10,592 bases of DNA. Source: Rhodoferax sp. Its GTDB lineage: Bacteria > Pseudomonadota > Gammaproteobacteria > Burkholderiales > Burkholderiaceae_C. The notes beneath the pieces are model-generated. The model worked only from the letters and a program-made list of their open reading frames with translations, was not told the DNA's origin and made no database searches. Of the stretch, positions 1-5,524 are shown piece by piece (the first letter of the stretch is position 1; each line of letters opens with the position of its first letter). A program made the translations under genes and the position numbers. The stretch is from assembly GCA_028292305.1 (NCBI GenBank), contig JAQGMQ010000719.1, positions 1 to 10,592 of the forward strand. Reading direction: 5' to 3'.

Positions 1-164
1 TGTATCCGCAGGCGGCCATGCAGCTGTCCACCGAACTGCTCGAGGCCGTGGCACGCCATGTGCGCAACTTCGACTTCGACCAGGCGGCCCGGTCGCTGCG
101 CAGCCACCCCTGGTTGCAGGAGGCTGGCGCCAGCGCAGAAGCACGGCCGTTGAAGCCCTCCTGA
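1..164 (+). CDS. C-terminal end of an unidentified protein (5' truncated; possible HPt-like tail)
   Basis: An open frame enters at the left edge (first complete codon at 3) and ends in TGA at 162-164, leaving about 53 residues. The visible part has an amphipathic helical stretch (LSTELLEAVARHVRNFDFDQ) followed by AARSLRSHPWL and a low-complexity Ala/Pro tail. The pattern of a helix, then FDFDQAA and a Leu, resembles the last helix of histidine phosphotransfer (HPt) domains at the C-terminus of hybrid sensor kinases. The phosphorylated His region is outside the window, so this is only a hint. The gene converges on the amidase, leaving 19 bp between the stop codons. That gap begins with a 10-bp palindrome (CCGCATGCGG, 165-174) but has no T-run. 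I am fairly confident it is coding and unsure of its function. Confidence 0.5.
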   Translation, partial: YPQAAMQLSTELLEAVARHVRNFDFDQAARSLRSHPWLQEAGASAEARPLKPS

Positions 165-183
165 CCGCATGCGGCGGCGTCGT

Positions 184-1722
184 TCAGACCGCCGTCAAGC
201 CAACGCCCTGGGCTGCCGCGCCGTCCAGCAACGGCGGGTGGGTGACGATCGACTTCAGCTCGGGCCGCGCGGTTTGCAAGGCCGCCATGTCAGGCCGCGG
301 CCGGGCCAGCTCCGGCGAGCCAGCGAACACCTGTTCCAGGGCCTGCGCCGCCGACAGCAATTGCGCATCGCCATGCAGCCGGCCGACCATCTGCAGGCCG
401 AACGGCATGCCGTGTTCGTCGGTGCCGCAGGGCAGCGACAGCGCCGGGTTGGTGGCCAGCGTGACCACGTAGGTGAGGCCCAGCCAGTGGTAGTAGTTGC
501 GCATGGCCTGGTCGTCGATGCGGGCCGCGAACAGCTCGGTCCAGGGGAAGGGCGACACCGGTGTCACCGGGGCCAGGATCAGGTCGTACTGTTCGAAGGC
601 CTTGGCGAAGCGCCGCGAGATGCGGGTCTGCTCGAGGTGCGCCCAGGCCCGGTCGGCCAGGGTGATGGCGGCGGCGATCTCCATGTTGGCGCGCACGTTC
701 GGGCCCAGGGTTTCGGGGGCGTTCCTGAAGGTGTCGGCAAAGGCGGCGACGAAGCTTTCGGCGCGCAGCGTGTCGAACGCGCGGTCGGCGTCGCCGAGCT
801 GCAGGTCCACCGGTTCGCAGCGCGCCACCAGCGGGCGAATCGCCTCCACGCGCGCACGGAACACGCGGCGGATCTCGGGGTCGACGATGCACATGCCGAA
901 GTCTTCGGTGGTGCCCACGCGCAGGGTCGACAGGTCGACCTCTCGCAGCGGCCAGAACGACGATGCCTGCACCGGATACGACAGCGGATCACGCGGGTCC
1001 GCGCCCACGCTGGCGGCGAACAGCAGCGCCGTGTCGGCGACGCTGCGGCCCATCGGCCCGAGCACCGAGATCACCGACCAGCCCAGCGGCCGCGCGTCGT
1101 TGGCCACCAGGCCGGGCGACGGCCGCAGGCCCACCACGCCGCAAAGCGCCGCCGGAATGCGCAGCGAGCCGCCGGTGTCGGAGCCGGTGCACAGCGGCAG
1201 CAGGTCGGCCGCCAGCGCCGCCGCGGAGCCGCCCGATGAGCCGCCCGCGTTGAGCGTCGGGTTGAACGGGTTGCCGGTGGCGCCCCACACCGGATTGCGG
1301 CTGTTGGCGCCCGCCCCCATGTCGGGCACGTTGGTCTTGGCGGTGACGATGGCGCCGGCCGCGCGCAGGCGCGCGATCAGCACGTTGTCAACGGCGGGCA
1401 CGTTGCCGCGCAGGGCGACATTGCCGTAGGTGGTGAGCAGGCCGGCCGTGTCCTGCAGGTCCTTCACGCCCAAGGGCAGGCCGTGCAGGGGGCCGAGCGA
1501 CGCGCCGGCCATGACCGCTTGTTCGGCCTGGCGCGCCGAGGCGCGGGCGCGGTCGAAGTCGGTGGCGCAGATGGCGTTGATGGCCGGGTTCACCGCCTCG
1601 GTGCGGGCGATGCAGGCGTCCATCAATTCGACGGGCGAGAGCTGGCGCGTGCCGATGAGGCGGCGCAGTTCGACGGCGGACAGTTCGGGCAGCGCGGATG
1701 GGGGCGTGGCGGCGTTGGGCAT
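184..1722 (-). CDS. Amidase, amidase-signature (AS) family
   Basis: Amidase-signature serine hydrolase of about 512 residues, predicted to hydrolyse a carboxamide to acid plus ammonia in the cytoplasm (no signal peptide). The catalytic Ser-cisSer-Lys triad is visible, numbered from the ATG at 1722: Lys87 in LGVKDL, Ser162 in GGSSGGSAAA and nucleophile Ser186 in GSDTGGSLRIPA. The Lys-Ser spacing of 75 and Ser-Ser spacing of 24 equal those I recall for mammalian FAAH. Family members include GatA, but no gatB or gatC is nearby, so a stand-alone amidase is the better reading. It is the last gene of the minus-strand unit. A GTG at 1731 overlaps the preceding TGA as GTGA. The ATG at 1722 has AGAG eight bases upstream and is my preferred start, although GTG is possible. 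The AS fold is certain; the substrate cannot be read from sequence. Confidence 0.93.
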   Translation of the reverse strand: MPNAATPPSALPELSAVELRRLIGTRQLSPVELMDACIARTEAVNPAINAICATDFDRARASARQAEQAVMAGASLGPLHGLPLGVKDLQDTAGLLTTYGNVALRGNVPAVDNVLIARLRAAGAIVTAKTNVPDMGAGANSRNPVWGATGNPFNPTLNAGGSSGGSAAALAADLLPLCTGSDTGGSLRIPAALCGVVGLRPSPGLVANDARPLGWSVISVLGPMGRSVADTALLFAASVGADPRDPLSYPVQASSFWPLREVDLSTLRVGTTEDFGMCIVDPEIRRVFRARVEAIRPLVARCEPVDLQLGDADRAFDTLRAESFVAAFADTFRNAPETLGPNVRANMEIAAAITLADRAWAHLEQTRISRRFAKAFEQYDLILAPVTPVSPFPWTELFAARIDDQAMRNYYHWLGLTYVVTLATNPALSLPCGTDEHGMPFGLQMVGRLHGDAQLLSAAQALEQVFAGSPELARPRPDMAALQTARPELKSIVTHPPLLDGAAAQGVGLTAV

Positions 1723-1727
1723 GGCGG

Positions 1728-2720
1728 TCACTCTACTTTGATCTGGTCACGCTCGGCGATGGCCTTCATCTTGACGATGTCGGCGCTGACCATGCCCGGC
1801 CAGTCGGCCACGGCGCTGTAGCCTGGTTCGAAGCCGGCGAGCTTCATCTTCTCCTGCGTGTCGGGGCTGGCCATGAGCGTGGCCAGGGCCTTCTCGAGCC
1901 GCGCCTTCACCGCGAGCGGCAGTCCGCGCGGCGCCACCAGCGCCAGCCAGGCGTTCATGTCGACGCCGGGGAAACCGGCTTCAGCCACGGTGGGCACGTC
2001 GGGCAGCAAGGCCGAGCGTTTGGCGGTGGCCACGGCCAGCACGCGCACCTTGCCGCTCTTGAGCTGCTGCGACGCGGCGACCACGGTGTCGAACGACACC
2101 GGGATCTGCCCGCCGATCAGGTCGGTCATCAGCGGCGCGCTGCCCTTGTAGGGAATGTGCGTCATCTTCAGGCCGGTGGCGTTGTTGAACATGGCGCCGG
2201 CAAAGTTCGAACTGGTGCCGTTGCCGAAGCTGCCGTAGACAAAGTCATCAGGCTTTGACTTGGCCGCGGCCACCAGTTGCTGCAGGTTGGCAGCCTTGAC
2301 ATTCGGATTCACCAGCACGGCCAGCGCCACCGAGCCGACGATGCCGATCGCATCGAAACCCTTGGCCGGGTCGTAGGACAGCTTGGGTTGCAGCGCGGGG
2401 TTCAGCGTGAAGGTCGAATTGGAGCTGATCAACAAGGTGTAGCCGTCGGGCTTGGCGTTGGCCACGTAGGCGGCACCGATGGCGGTACCGGCACCGGGCC
2501 GGTTTTCGATGATGACCGGCTGGCCCAGCTGGTCCTGCAAGGTCTTGCCCAACAGCCGGGCCAGCACGTCGGCCGCGCCGCCCGCGGGGAATGGCGCCAC
2601 CAGCGTCAACGGCCGCTCGGGGAAATCGGCCGCATGCACGCTGCCGAATGCGGTGGCGCAGAGCAGCAGGCTGCTGGCGAGAAGTTGGCGACGGCGCGGG
2701 TTGAAGAGCGATGGGTGCAT
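1728..2720 (-). CDS. Bug/TctC-family periplasmic solute-binding protein
   Basis: Tripartite tricarboxylate transporter receptor (Bug) family protein of 330 residues, the usual length. It has an N-terminal export signal with an arginine cluster (RRRQLL at residues 9-14, Tat-like) and a hydrophobic core, with likely cleavage near SVHA-AD at about residue 30. Family motifs follow in order: FPAGGAAD at 44-51, ENRPGAG at 72-78, YGSFGNGT at 162-169 and HIPYKG at 188-193. Bug proteins enclose small carboxylates or amides in the periplasm. The ATG at 2720 has GAGG five bases upstream. The frame stays open further upstream, but only inside the preceding gene. It lies 40 bp after the dehydrogenase and runs into the amidase start, so the three genes are probably co-transcribed. 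No TctA or TctB membrane partners are present, as is common for Bug proteins in Burkholderiales. The ligand is unknown; by context it may be an amide or amino-acid derivative. Confidence 0.92.
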   Translation of the reverse strand: MHPSLFNPRRRQLLASSLLLCATAFGSVHAADFPERPLTLVAPFPAGGAADVLARLLGKTLQDQLGQPVIIENRPGAGTAIGAAYVANAKPDGYTLLISSNSTFTLNPALQPKLSYDPAKGFDAIGIVGSVALAVLVNPNVKAANLQQLVAAAKSKPDDFVYGSFGNGTSSNFAGAMFNNATGLKMTHIPYKGSAPLMTDLIGGQIPVSFDTVVAASQQLKSGKVRVLAVATAKRSALLPDVPTVAEAGFPGVDMNAWLALVAPRGLPLAVKARLEKALATLMASPDTQEKMKLAGFEPGYSAVADWPGMVSADIVKMKAIAERDQIKVE

Positions 2721-2760
2721 GGAAGCCTCGGACAGGTTGAATGTTGGATCGGTGGCCGCT

Positions 2761-3900
2761 TCAGCGCAGCCGGCCGGGTGACAGGGCCGCCGGGTCGACA
2801 CCCTCGCGCAGCAAGATTTCGGGCAGCGGCACGCCCCGCAGCAGGGCATCGGCCAGCGCGCTGGCGCCTGCCGCACTTTGGATGCCGTAGCCGCCCTGCC
2901 CGGCCAGCCAGAAGAAGCCGGGGCAATCCGCATCCGCACCGATGACCATTTCGCCATCGGCCACGAAAGAACGCAAGCCGGCCCAGGTGCTGGTCGGTCG
3001 GCGGATGCTCAGCGTCGACACGTTTTCGATGTGGTGGATGCCGAGCGCGATGTCGAGTTCCTCGGGCACCACGTCGTGCGGCACGGTATCGTCGGCATTC
3101 GCCGGCGAGCCGAGCAGCTGGCCCGCGTCGGGCTTGAAGTAATAACTCTCGTCGACACCGACCACCGCCGGCCAGCGCGACGCGTCGATGCCTTCGGGCG
3201 GCTTGAAGGTGAACGCGCTGCGCCGGCGCGGCACGATGCCGATGGGGCGTGCGCCGCACAACACCGCCAATTCATCGGCCCACGCGCCCGCGGCGTTGAC
3301 CAGGGTGTTGGCGAGCAAAGTTTGGCCATCGGCAAAACGCAGCGTCCAGCGCGCGCCGTCATGGCGGGCCTCGACCAGCGTGGCAGCCGTCCGCACCGCG
3401 CCGGGTTCGGCACCGGCCTTCCGGCGAAAGCCGCGCAGGAAGCCTTGGTGGATGGCGTGCACGTCCAGGTCCTGCGCGCCCGGGTCGAGCAGTGCGCCGT
3501 GCACCAGTTCGGGCCGCAGACAAGGCACCAGCTTGAGCACCTCGGCTGGGCCGAGCACGGCCAGGCCAGGGCAGCCCGGGGCCAGCTCGGCACGCAGGGC
3601 GTCCATCGCGGCTTCCTGCCCCGGCGTGGCCACGTACAAGGCGCCGCGTGGGTGCAGCAAGGGCACGTCGCAAAAGCCCGCGGGCGGCTCGGTGTAGAAG
3701 CCGCGGCTGGCCCGCGTCAGCGCGCGCACCTGGGCCGGGCCGTAGCTTTCCATGAACATGGCGGCCGACCGGCCGGTAGCGTGGTAGCCGGGCTGGGTCT
3801 CGCGCTCGACGAGCGCGACAGTTTGCGACTCCGCGAGGCGCCAGGCCAGGGATGCGCCCGCGATGCCGGCGCCGAAGATGACGGTGTTGAATTCTTGCAT
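2761..3900 (-). CDS. FAD-dependent D-amino-acid dehydrogenase, DauA-like (DAO family)
   Basis: Flavoprotein of 379 residues in the DAO/glycine oxidase superfamily. The N-terminus carries the Rossmann FAD motif GAGIAG (residues 10-15) and then an acidic residue (E32). The sequence follows Pseudomonas aeruginosa D-arginine dehydrogenase DauA closely as I recall it: QPGYHATGRSAA at 36-47, AGFCDVPLL at 74-82, LVNAAGAW at 200-207, STWAGLRSFVADG at 304-316 and GQGGYGIQ at 334-341. Substrate-carboxylate and active-site residues are kept: Tyr53, Arg227, Tyr254, Arg310 and Gln341, matching DauA Tyr53, Arg222, Tyr249, Arg305 and Gln336. DauA His48, Thr50 and Glu87 are replaced by Met48, Met50 and Ala87, so specificity probably differs. 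The likely reaction is oxidation of a D-amino acid to an imino acid that hydrolyses to a 2-oxo acid plus ammonia. The start at 3900 matches DauA's N-terminus; ATG 3927 would add nine residues. It is the first gene of the unit. Confidence 0.9.
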   Translation of the reverse strand: MQEFNTVIFGAGIAGASLAWRLAESQTVALVERETQPGYHATGRSAAMFMESYGPAQVRALTRASRGFYTEPPAGFCDVPLLHPRGALYVATPGQEAAMDALRAELAPGCPGLAVLGPAEVLKLVPCLRPELVHGALLDPGAQDLDVHAIHQGFLRGFRRKAGAEPGAVRTAATLVEARHDGARWTLRFADGQTLLANTLVNAAGAWADELAVLCGARPIGIVPRRRSAFTFKPPEGIDASRWPAVVGVDESYYFKPDAGQLLGSPANADDTVPHDVVPEELDIALGIHHIENVSTLSIRRPTSTWAGLRSFVADGEMVIGADADCPGFFWLAGQGGYGIQSAAGASALADALLRGVPLPEILLREGVDPAALSPGRLR

Positions 3901-3907
3901 ATGATAA

Positions 3908-3923
3908 TTCTCACATGCGAGAA
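3908..3923. promoter_or_regulatory. Palindrome or RNA hairpin overlapping the ribosome-binding site of the DauA-like gene
   Basis: TTCTCACATGCGAGAA is a 16-bp inverted repeat with one mismatched pair. On the minus (coding) strand it reads TTCTCGCATGTGAGAA, where the mismatch becomes a G-U wobble in RNA. The transcript could therefore fold into a 6-bp stem with a CAUG loop. The 3' arm contains GAGAA, the only Shine-Dalgarno-like sequence, seven bases before the ATG at 3900. The element could be a DNA operator or an RNA structure masking the ribosome-binding site. It sits in a short AT-rich island in otherwise GC-rich DNA. Confidence 0.4.
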
Positions 3924-3931
3924 CCATGCCA
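3916..3931 (-). promoter_or_regulatory. Sigma54-like -24/-12 element upstream of the DauA-like gene
   Basis: The minus strand reads TGGCATGGTTCTCGCA, matching TGGCACG-N4-TTGCW at 10 of 12 informative positions with the required GG-N10-GC spacing. The predicted start of transcription would be near 3905, only about five bases before the ATG at 3900. That would give a nearly leaderless mRNA and would exclude the GAGAA ribosome-binding site. This conflict keeps confidence low. It overlaps the 3908-3923 palindrome. Confidence 0.3.
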
Positions 3932-3997
3932 GTCCAGTGGAATCGGCGGTGATCTTGTGAATGGGCCTACGCTGAAAGAGGCACAGGCGGACGCCTG

Positions 3998-4036
3998 AAA
4001 TGCAAAACGGCTCGTTGTACGAGCCGTTTTGCATTT
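3998..4036. terminator. Strong bidirectional intrinsic terminator-type hairpin
   Basis: Perfect 17-bp arms, AAATGCAAAACGGCTCG (3998-4014) and its reverse complement (4020-4036), flank a 5-base loop TTGTA. The GC-rich core CGGCTCG is bordered by AAAA on one side and TTTT on the other, the usual arrangement of a terminator working in either direction. On the minus strand it lies downstream of the asparaginase gene and upstream of the DauA-like gene, so it would separate the two transcription units. Confidence 0.75.
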
Positions 4037-4080
4037 CCGAATCAGGGGGCGGTTTTGGCGGGCTGGAGGCCGGCGGCAGG

Positions 4081-4101
4081 AAAAAAGGGAACTGTCAGTT
4101 C
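4081..4101 (-). terminator. Weak candidate terminator downstream of the asparaginase gene
   Basis: On the minus strand the 13-base palindrome GAACTGACAGTTC (4101-4089) can form a 5-bp stem with a 3-base loop. It is followed within two bases by six Ts (the A-run at 4081-4086 on the plus strand). The stem is short and AT-balanced, so by itself it would be a modest terminator. It lies before the much stronger hairpin at 3998-4036. Confidence 0.35.
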
Positions 4102-4130
4102 TGCCCGATTCATCCCGCGCGCGGCTGGAC

Positions 4131-4170
4131 GACCCTCACCCCGACCCTCTCCCGCGCGCGGGAGAGGGAG
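4131..4170. repeat. REP-like palindromic intergenic repeat
   Basis: A CCCTCACCCCGACCCTCTCCC-type sequence leads into a perfect 24-bp palindrome at 4145-4168 (arms CCCTCTCCCGCG and CGCGGGAGAGGG). From experience, sequences of this GACCCTCACCCC...GGGAGAGGG form are dispersed between genes in many proteobacterial genomes. Only one copy is in the window, so repetition is not shown here. The 11-mer CCCGCGCGCGG also occurs at 4114-4124, just before it. The position, between the asparaginase stop and its downstream terminators, is typical of REP elements. The remainder of 4037-4257 shows no credible gene. Confidence 0.55.
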
Positions 4171-4257
4171 TAAATCCCTCGGCTCGTGAAAGCGCGTGTG
4201 CCTTATTCCAGAGGCGCTGCGGAACTGGCTCCGCCAGGCCGCTGAACCCGGGGGTGT

Positions 4258-5337
4258 TCAATATTCCCAGAAGATGCGCTGCAGTTCCTTGGTGTCGCTG
4301 GTCTTGGTCATGGCGACCATGGCCAGGATGCGGGCCTTCTGTGGGCGCAGGTCGTGGGCCACGACCCAGTCGTACTTGTCGTCAGGCTGCTCGGCGTTGC
4401 GGATCACGAAGCCGTCCGGCACGCGCGAGGAGCGGATCACGATGATGCCGTCGGCGCGCACTTTTTGCAGGCTCGGCACAATGCGGTCGGCCACCGAGCC
4501 ATTGCCCGGGCCGCCGTGGATCAGCGCCTTGATGCCGCTCTTGCCGAGCGCGTCGATGGCGGTGGAGGCCACGCCTTCATAACCCATGGCGATCTCGACC
4601 GGCGGCAACGTGGTGATGTTGTCGATGTCGAATTCCGAGTTCATGGTGTGGCGCTTGACCGGCGCACGGAACCAATAGTTGCGGCCTTCGACGACCATGC
4701 CGAGCGAGCCCCATTGGCTCACGAATGCGCTGGGCTTGATGTTGAAGTTCTTGCTCACGTCGCGACCGCTTTCGATGCTATCGTTCATGGTCAGCAATAC
4801 GCCCTTGCCCATCGCGTCCTTGCTGGCGGCCACGCTGACCGCATCGAACAGGTTGAGCGCGCCGTCGGCCGACAAGGCCGTGCCCGGACGCATCGAGGCG
4901 ACCATGACGATCGGCTTGTTGGTGTGCACCGTCAGCGTCAGGAAGTACGCGGTTTCTTCGACCGTGTCGGTGCCGTGGGTGATGACAATGCCGTCGACGT
5001 CGGCTTGCTTGGACAGCGCGGAGACGCGCTTGGCGAGCGTGACCAGGTTGTCGTTGGTCAGGCTTTCCGACGCCACCTGGAACACCTGCTCACCGCGCAC
5101 GGTGGCCACGGTGGACAGCTCGGGCAGGCCGGCGATCAGCTTTTCTACCCCGACCTTGGCGGCGGCATAGGTGGCGCTGTTGAGGGCCGAGGCGCCGGCA
5201 CCGGCGATGGTGCCGCCGGTGGCGAGGATCACCACGTTGGGCTTGGCGGCTTGCGCATGGGCCAGGCTGGTCAGAGCCGACAACGTGGCAAACGCCACGC
5301 CCGCTACGAGTTTTCCGAATGTTGAACGCGCTTGCAT
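4258..5337 (-). CDS. ansB: Type II (periplasmic) glutaminase-asparaginase
   Basis: Secreted L-asparaginase/glutaminase of 359 residues that deamidates Asn and Gln to Asp and Glu plus ammonia. A signal peptide (hydrophobic core VAGVAFATLSAL, residues 11-22) ends at AHA-QA, about residue 28. The catalytic set aligns with E. coli AnsB: nucleophile Thr43 in ATGGTIAG, Tyr57 in the flexible loop, Ser90 in VASESL, Thr123-Asp124 in HGTDT and Lys173 in AASKDA. The C-terminus LQRIFWEY is like that of Pseudomonas glutaminase-asparaginases, which favours dual activity. The ATG at 5337 has GGAG five bases upstream. The frame runs open to 5463, but that extension lacks a signal peptide and would displace the real one. 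The gene is preceded by a foldable leader and a sigma54-like element, consistent with nitrogen control, and stands alone between lnt and the DauA-like unit. The function is well supported; the Asn/Gln preference is inferred. Confidence 0.95.
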   Translation of the reverse strand: MQARSTFGKLVAGVAFATLSALTSLAHAQAAKPNVVILATGGTIAGAGASALNSATYAAAKVGVEKLIAGLPELSTVATVRGEQVFQVASESLTNDNLVTLAKRVSALSKQADVDGIVITHGTDTVEETAYFLTLTVHTNKPIVMVASMRPGTALSADGALNLFDAVSVAASKDAMGKGVLLTMNDSIESGRDVSKNFNIKPSAFVSQWGSLGMVVEGRNYWFRAPVKRHTMNSEFDIDNITTLPPVEIAMGYEGVASTAIDALGKSGIKALIHGGPGNGSVADRIVPSLQKVRADGIIVIRSSRVPDGFVIRNAEQPDDKYDWVVAHDLRPQKARILAMVAMTKTSDTKELQRIFWEY

Positions 5338-5379
5338 GGAAGCTCCATTGAAAGTGGATGGGGAACAGGTTTGGGGGCG

Positions 5380-5423
5380 CCCTGGCAGCCTGCAAAAGCG
5401 GAAAAACCGCACAGTCGCCAGGG
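5380..5423 (-). promoter_or_regulatory. Nested inverted repeats in the asparaginase leader
   Basis: In the leader on the minus strand, CCCTGGC (5423-5417) can pair with GCCAGGG (5386-5380), enclosing a small hairpin GCGG-TTTTT-CCGC (5410-5398) followed by TTTT. The inner hairpin plus T-run looks like a minimal attenuator, and the outer arms could form a competing or enclosing stem. No short leader peptide rich in Asn or Gln codons was identified. It may be an attenuator, an mRNA-stabilising structure or chance in GC-rich DNA. Confidence 0.3.
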
Positions 5424-5458
5424 TGACCGATGGTAGCGACGGGCCCGGAAATGTGGTA

Positions 5459-5474
5459 CGCAAGAGCCATGCCT
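5459..5474 (-). promoter_or_regulatory. Sigma54-like -24/-12 promoter upstream of the asparaginase gene
   Basis: The minus strand reads AGGCATGGCTCTTGCG, matching TGGCACG-N4-TTGCW at 9 of 12 informative positions, including the invariant GG and GC ten bases apart and a full TTGC. Transcription would begin near 5448, giving a leader of about 110 bases. From memory, the ansB of pseudomonads is RpoN-dependent, so this is plausible. No clear NtrC-type or other enhancer site was recognised in the short gap up to lnt. The gap 5338-5524 holds no gene. Confidence 0.45.
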
Positions 5475-5524
5475 CATGCGCATAACCCCATGGGCCAACG
5501 AGTTACTAAATGTTTATCGCGCCG

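Noticed and set aside
2721..2957. N-terminal extension of the Bug protein by 79 residues
   Set aside because: It would overlap the end of the dehydrogenase gene, lacks family similarity and would bury the export signal. ATG 2720 with GAGG fits much better.
3899..3917. Possible Fur box at ATGATAATTCTCAC near the dehydrogenase start
   Set aside because: The left half looks like a Fur half-site, but the right half does not match ATTATCA in the 7-1-7 arrangement, and no iron-related gene is near.
2878..3960. Plus-strand open frame of 360 codons opposite the DauA-like gene
   Set aside because: It is the shadow of a strongly conserved flavoprotein, with low-complexity translation and no ribosome-binding site. 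The same applies to the frames at 169-1239 and 4354-5325.
5338..5463. N-terminal extension of the asparaginase by 42 residues
   Set aside because: The extension is not a signal peptide and would put the real one inside the protein. ATG 5337 has a good GGAG site.
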